In this document: one piece after another, positions 59,279 through 64,000 of the stretch
Layout: the number at the start of each line of letters is the position of its first letter
How positions within the stretch are numbered: position 1 is the stretch's first letter
Position numbers and translations under genes: made by a program
Source of the DNA: Trichopria drosophilae
Lineage: Eukaryota > Arthropoda > Insecta > Hymenoptera > Diapriidae
Assembly (NCBI GenBank): GCA_030407085.1
Contig: CM059585.1
Span: forward strand, 2,985,001 to 3,049,000
Length of the DNA: 64,000 nucleotides
Reading direction: 5' to 3'
Notes under the pieces: generated by a model
Told to the model about the DNA's origin: nothing
Databases searched by the model: none
Seen by the model: the letters and a program-made list of their open reading frames with translations, nothing else

Positions 59279-61525
59279 TATTATCGCTAAGAGATTTTTA
59301 GGATATTTAATGCAATAATCAGTGAAGGGGAGGTTTTTTTAAAATATTCAATATTCAAAACAAGACGAAATGGAGTACTGAAAAGAAGCATCTCACATAA
59401 GATAAATAGTAAAATCCCTTCACCTTTCAAAGGTTTACAATTTATATTAAATAACTTTAGTTTCATTGTAACTGACGTATATATAATTATTTTGGTATTA
59501 GTACTCTAGTGTACACTCTCTTTGTATTGGACAAATCGATTAGAAATGCAACAACGATACTAAAATTTTAACTATCAATAGAGTATTCGATAAAAAAGGT
59601 GACTTTTTTTTATCCGCATCGACTTCCGCGGACGGTGTTTTAGTGAACTCCTTGCTATTCCTCGTGCGATTACCAGCCGCAGAGAAAACCGGTCAAACGT
59701 TCGTGCATTAAAACTACGAGGCCAATAAATTAGGACTGGCACTCTGCCATTTCAATCTCGCGGATCTTGCGAAAGACAAGGGAAGACGTATGCGCTTATA
59801 CCTTAATCGAAGCTGCCGCGCACATCCCCTGCTGTCCTCGGACGGTCGCACCGAGGCCACTATGAGAAAAATTGAATACTCGACGAAATCTCCGAGGTAC
59901 CCGAGGTCGCATTTTCAGAATTTACGAGGCGTTCATTGACTCCTTTGCCGACGATTACCGAATTTTTACGTTTCTGGTCCAGATCTTTATGGGAACGTTG
60001 AAGACGATTTTTCCAACCAGCGTTTCTCAATGCATTCGTTTTTTCGAAATTGCATAAAACATAAAATATTGCTCGAATTGGCACACGGAAATGGATGGTT
60101 AAAATAAACATATTATCCGATACCATCATCATGATTCTAGATATCATGTAATTTCTTACATCCTAAGATGGTACCCAAGATGATGTAAATATCTTAGGTT
60201 TTCAGTATAAAATGTTTCTTTTTTACATTCATAATCAGTGAAAAAACTTATTTAGTGACCCTAAAAAAATCATTGTACGATTCATTTTCGGGGCATAAAG
60301 TGCCCATTTTGAGCCACATGTATTCGGATGTTAATTCAGCTGTTGTTAACCCTTGAAGTCAATAATCATAAACTATACATCATACAATATTTTTGGGGTC
60401 ATTGAACACGAAATTGGTATAAGATTTTTAAAATTCAAAATGGCGGTGCAACATAACGATCGCAGTATCATTTCTTAACGGATATTTCTAGCTGAAAACA
60501 TGAGGTTAAACGTGTCATTCGATCCCACCTTTATAGTTTTTGGCAAGAAAAATGCGTTGAGAAATGATACTGCGATTGTCAAAGGCATCGTATCATTATA
60601 GTCCTATCTGGTTCTTTCCCCATATTATTTTAGGAATTCGAAAAATGCAATTTTATTGGAAGAAACGGTCGAATTTATAAAATGATTTCGAGCAAACTGC
60701 AACTGCATAAATTATTCATGCATTCCATTATTATAATGTGCTTTAGCACAAAGTGATTTCGTATCGGATTGCTAATTAAATATTTCAAATAATTATGAAC
60801 GTAAACAGAATATATTTCACAGCAATTGGCCCGAAAATCAGCATGACCCAGACCCGACTTCAAACGATTTCGTATCTACGGTCGTATACGGTCAATTTAT
60901 GAACGATTTAATTAGGGATTCTCAAATTATCGTATCCATAGATCTGTTTAAATGGTGAGTTCGTATATATGTTTTTTGGACGATAGAAGGATTTTATTTT
61001 TAAATGAGAAATTAAATGTTCAGAATATCATAGTTGAATTACCCACGTCGGTGAACCTGGGTAATTTTTTGTTTATTTTTCTTATTATTTATAGGAAAAG
61101 TTGTTGTTAATTTAAATTTTGTTGTAAAATTCGTATAATTTTATACAAATTAATATTTCTCGTAATTTTGGTTAATTTTTAAACAATTTTGAAAATTTTG
61201 AAAAATGTGTACATTAAAATTGTAAACCTTCTCAGAACATATTCTATGTTGCATTTTTATAACGAAAATGATATCGAGTAAATGCGATTTTTAACCCAAA
61301 CATCGAGAAAAAAAAATATTGAAAAATATGTAGAAATATTTCAAATTAATGTTGAAAATTTAAACTCCCGCGGAAAATGTATTCACTAGGAATATCCAAT
61401 ATTTTCCAAAATAAACAAGAAAATTCTCAACAAATTTTGTAGGTTTTTTTTTTAATTTTCATCGTGAAATTTGCGTAGTTTGTGATCAGTGTCTCTGCAA
61501 TATTGCTATTTAGCGCATTAAAATA
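59279..61525. other. Non-coding stretch with a CpG-rich patch and a small inverted repeat
   Basis: About 59610-59960 is CpG-rich without a recognised gene. At 60461-60480 and 60555-60574 the 20-bp block CGCAGTATCATTTCTTAACG recurs inverted with one mismatch and a 74-nt loop. The remainder is AT-rich. Confidence 0.45.
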
Positions 61526-61794
61526 CAGTACTCTCTCAGTATAATTGCGTCTCGCTATATTTACGTCCCGGCATATACGACCGGATTCGACTAGTTATAT
61601 TTTACTTGCGGCCGCTCTCTTTTTCCCCCTCCTCGCACACCGCGGCCTCAGGAAGTGCCTGCTGTGACTTCACGAAAATAACGCGACTGAAAAGAGTGGG
61701 AGAAGCGACACCGCTCCCCTTCTTTTGGTAAATATAACGAATCAAGAAGGGAAGACGAGGAACCGACTGGGTGAAAATGCCGGGATTTCGTTGG
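61526..61794 (+). mobile_element. Pogo/Tigger-like MITE, copy 3
   Basis: It starts CAGTACTCTCTCAGTATAAT after TA, carries GCGTCTCGCTATATTTACGTC like copy 2, and has the long middle block (CTGCTGTGACTTCACGAAAA, GAGTGGGAGAAGCG) shared with copy 1 in opposite orientation. The right end (GGGATTTCGTTG) is a degraded version of the terminal repeat. No transposase. Confidence 0.75.
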
Positions 61795-62159
61795 ATTTTA
61801 GTTTTGTTTAATAAATGAATAAATGGAATTGTTTTTTTTTTCTATGTACATTATTGTTTTATTACAAATTTTTATTCAAACTTGTATTAATGTCGAGTTA
61901 TTTTGTTTTAGTCATTCCAATCCTTGATAAATCTATAATTAATATTCTGTTTTTCAATCTCCTTATCATCTTTCAACTCAGATAACTATTTTTAAACAAC
62001 ATGTGTTCACAATAAATCTTAATTGAAAGTCATGCAAGTTTCATTGAGTTGAGTGACAAACGTTATACCATTTAAAAATAACACAAAATTTTATGGTGCC
62101 TTGTGGTCTTAATTTTCTAAAGCAATAAACATTTTAATTCTATTATTTACAGTATTCAC
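61795..62159. other. AT-rich non-coding stretch
   Basis: I see no identifiable feature here. Confidence 0.45.
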
Positions 62160-62550
62160 TTGGAACTTGCTCCCTCTCGATTTGGTCAGTGGCGCCGCCT
62201 ATTTTACTACGCATTTTCTTGTAATTACAATATTTATTTGTCTTTAAGCTACTGCGCCTCGTTTACGTGAATTATTGTTTTACTATTTACAATGCAACCA
62301 GTGGAGTTGGTACAAATTGAAACTTGCTCCCTCTCGAGTTGACCAGTGGCCCGCCTATTTTACTGTCACGTGTTCTACTGTCAAATTCCCTAGGGAAGGG
62401 AGAAAAGCATTCTGAAAACGCCCATATAAAGATGTAATCAACTTGAGAAGGACCAACTGGAGGGGTTGCACTACACATATTCTTGTAATTACAATATTTA
62501 TTGGTTTTTAAGCTACTGTATCTTGTTTACGTCAGTTTTCGTTTTATTAT
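62160..62550 (+). repeat. Tandem duplication with a 115-bp insertion in the second copy
   Basis: 62160-62290 and 62318-62550 share AACTTGCTCCCTCTCGA, CAGTGGC..CCGCCTATTTTACT, TTCTTGTAATTACAATATTT, TTTAAGCTACTG and GTTTACGT in the same order. The second copy is interrupted between about 62366 and 62479. TGCAACC..AGTTGGT at 62293 and its inverse ACCAACT..GGTTGCA ending at 62470 form weak terminal inverted repeats around the second unit. A MITE-like origin is possible but the boundaries do not coincide with the interruption. Confidence 0.55.
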
Positions 62551-64000
62551 ATTTCAAAACTGATATTACGTGTCTAACAAATTTATTGTAGTATTTAATT
62601 TCCTTGGGTAATTGCAACTTTGTATTATTTGTAGGTGTTTTTCATTTTTAATTTTCATAATGTAATTATTTTAATAAGTTTCGAAGGTTTATTTAACAAG
62701 GATTTTTTTAAATGCAAACTGTAGTTATAGTAAATATGAAGTAGTAAATATCACTTTTATATTTTCATTTCAGTTATTTTTATACAGTTTAATAGTTTTC
62801 CATTCAATTTCTGCAGGTAATAAATTGGTATAGTTCCTACATCGACGTTTTGTTTTAACAATGTAACATTTTACTGTAAAGTGCATTTTTACCTTTAATT
62901 TGTAATTTCATTGTTCAATTTCAGTTTTTCGCTATTCATTTTCACTGTAATTTTCATTCAATATTCATTAATTTCAATTTTTATTTTCCGTATTTGTGTC
63001 AAACTCATACTTCAATTTTCAATTACAATTTCGGATTTCTCTCAAGTTTTGTATGAAGCTTGTCCTGTAACACTTGGATTTTGCAGTTTGTTTACTTTTG
63101 TATTTGATGCTTGGATATTAAAAGTGACATGTTTTGTTGACGTTTAATAAAACTTTGGTTTTAATGTATCAATGTTAAATCTAAATGTTTGTTTCTGTTT
63201 TATAAAAATATTTATTTAAATTTGTATCCTTACCATTTTTTTAAATATAAATCTACAAGTAAATAAATAAAATATTTCATTGTGTAGTGAAATTTTTACT
63301 ATATTTTTATTTATTTTTTAAATAAAGTCAGAACAAAAGTAAAAAACAAACATTACTTTACTTTATGTTTAGAAACATAAAATTTATCTCGAATTTTTTA
63401 ATTAATCATGAACGCATCAAAATAACATTGTAATTAAAAATATCTAAATGGTTTTAAACATTCTTCTTTATGATTATCTTTAATTCTTATTTATTAAAAT
63501 TAAAGTTTTTGAAAAAATAAGAACGGTCTTCAACCATTCACATAGCGATTAAAAACGATCTTTACAGTAGTTTTCTGAAATATAGGAAAAAAACTTGTTA
63601 CGACATTAAATTGAGAAAATATCGCTCCATTCACTTTTCGGTCACTCCTTAAATGATTTATAGAGTGGAAGCGGGGCAGAGTGAATTTTCGTTTTCTTAA
63701 TTCACACGAACGATTCAGACGGTCTCTATTCATCGCGTATGACCTATTTCGTCGTATTTTCCCTGTCGTGGACAGTTAGAAATGCCACCACTAGTAAAGT
63801 TCCAGGCGCAGTAGTCGTAGCGAAATTATCGACGCAAAACCAAAAGTTTTATGCGACTTGTTCGTCTTTTTACTATTGTTACTGATCTCTACGGTCCATG
63901 GGGGATATAAGTTCGTTGGATTAGCATCCGAATACACTAAGGTCGTTCCAAACAGAAACTAAACTCTTGTATGTCGTCTTGTTGAAGTATTCTTTTTTTT
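62551..64000. other. AT-rich non-coding stretch
   Basis: ORFs of up to 78 codons are present without domains. The last 400 bases are somewhat richer in CpG. Nothing is identified. Confidence 0.45.

Overview
This window looks like a nuclear, AT-rich, gene-poor stretch of an animal genome, most likely an insect and possibly a hymenopteran. The case is circumstantial. CpG is not depleted, the transposon remnants are short and of insect type, TTAGG-like words are scattered about, and no operons, bacterial ribosome sites or dense ORFs appear. I recognise no host protein-coding gene, rRNA, intact tRNA or CRISPR array. Nearly all ORFs are shorter than 130 codons and lack recognisable domains, so most of the window reads as intergenic or intronic DNA.

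The dominant feature is a complete, very young LTR retrotransposon at 28116-40226 (12.1 kb), on the minus strand. Its two direct LTRs (2,243 and 2,255 bp) begin TG and end CA. A 4-bp target duplication, GGTA, flanks it. A polypurine tract abuts the 3' LTR and a primer-binding-site candidate lies 2 nt inside the 5' LTR. The LTRs differ by one substitution that I noticed plus indels in simple repeats. The only long ORF (32656-34926, minus, 756 codons) encodes a protein with a CCHC zinc knuckle and a long Asn/Lys/Glu-rich tail. No protease, reverse transcriptase, RNase H or integrase reading frame is visible, so the element appears non-autonomous while carrying a Gag-nucleocapsid-like protein. 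Its LTR has a textbook arthropod core promoter, with TATAAAAAG 30 nt upstream of a TCAGT initiator. That promoter runs into a (TCAG)n array, which is itself a run of initiator motifs.

The rest is mostly small DNA transposons and repeat domains. From left to right: a tRNA-like relic (about 386-450); a CGGTTT-rich degenerate repeat domain (7300-8690) ending in a large palindrome (8701-9552); a 1.6 kb TTTCTAATG minisatellite (11775-13360); a 776-bp TA-flanked inverted-repeat element (14987-15762); a pogo/Tigger-like MITE family with three copies (17696, 59099, 61526); two MITE-like units in opposite orientation (19002-20822); a tandem repeat of about 120 bp (24090-24530) flanked by CTCF-like motifs; an AGGTCA-rich patch (43147-43430); a hairpin (45163-45348); and a GGAAATTGGAAAT minisatellite (55600-56380). 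GC-richer, CpG-rich patches (about 9.6-10.4, 11.0-11.6, 14.1-14.8, 25.2-25.9, 44.0-44.8, 56.6-57.0, 57.7-58.0 and 59.6-60.0 kb) contain no gene I can name and could be conserved regulatory DNA or unrecognised exons.

A recurring theme is that several 0.3-1.6 kb domains are each dominated by a different degenerate short word. Even the LTR and the 3' half of the retrotransposon ORF show this texture.
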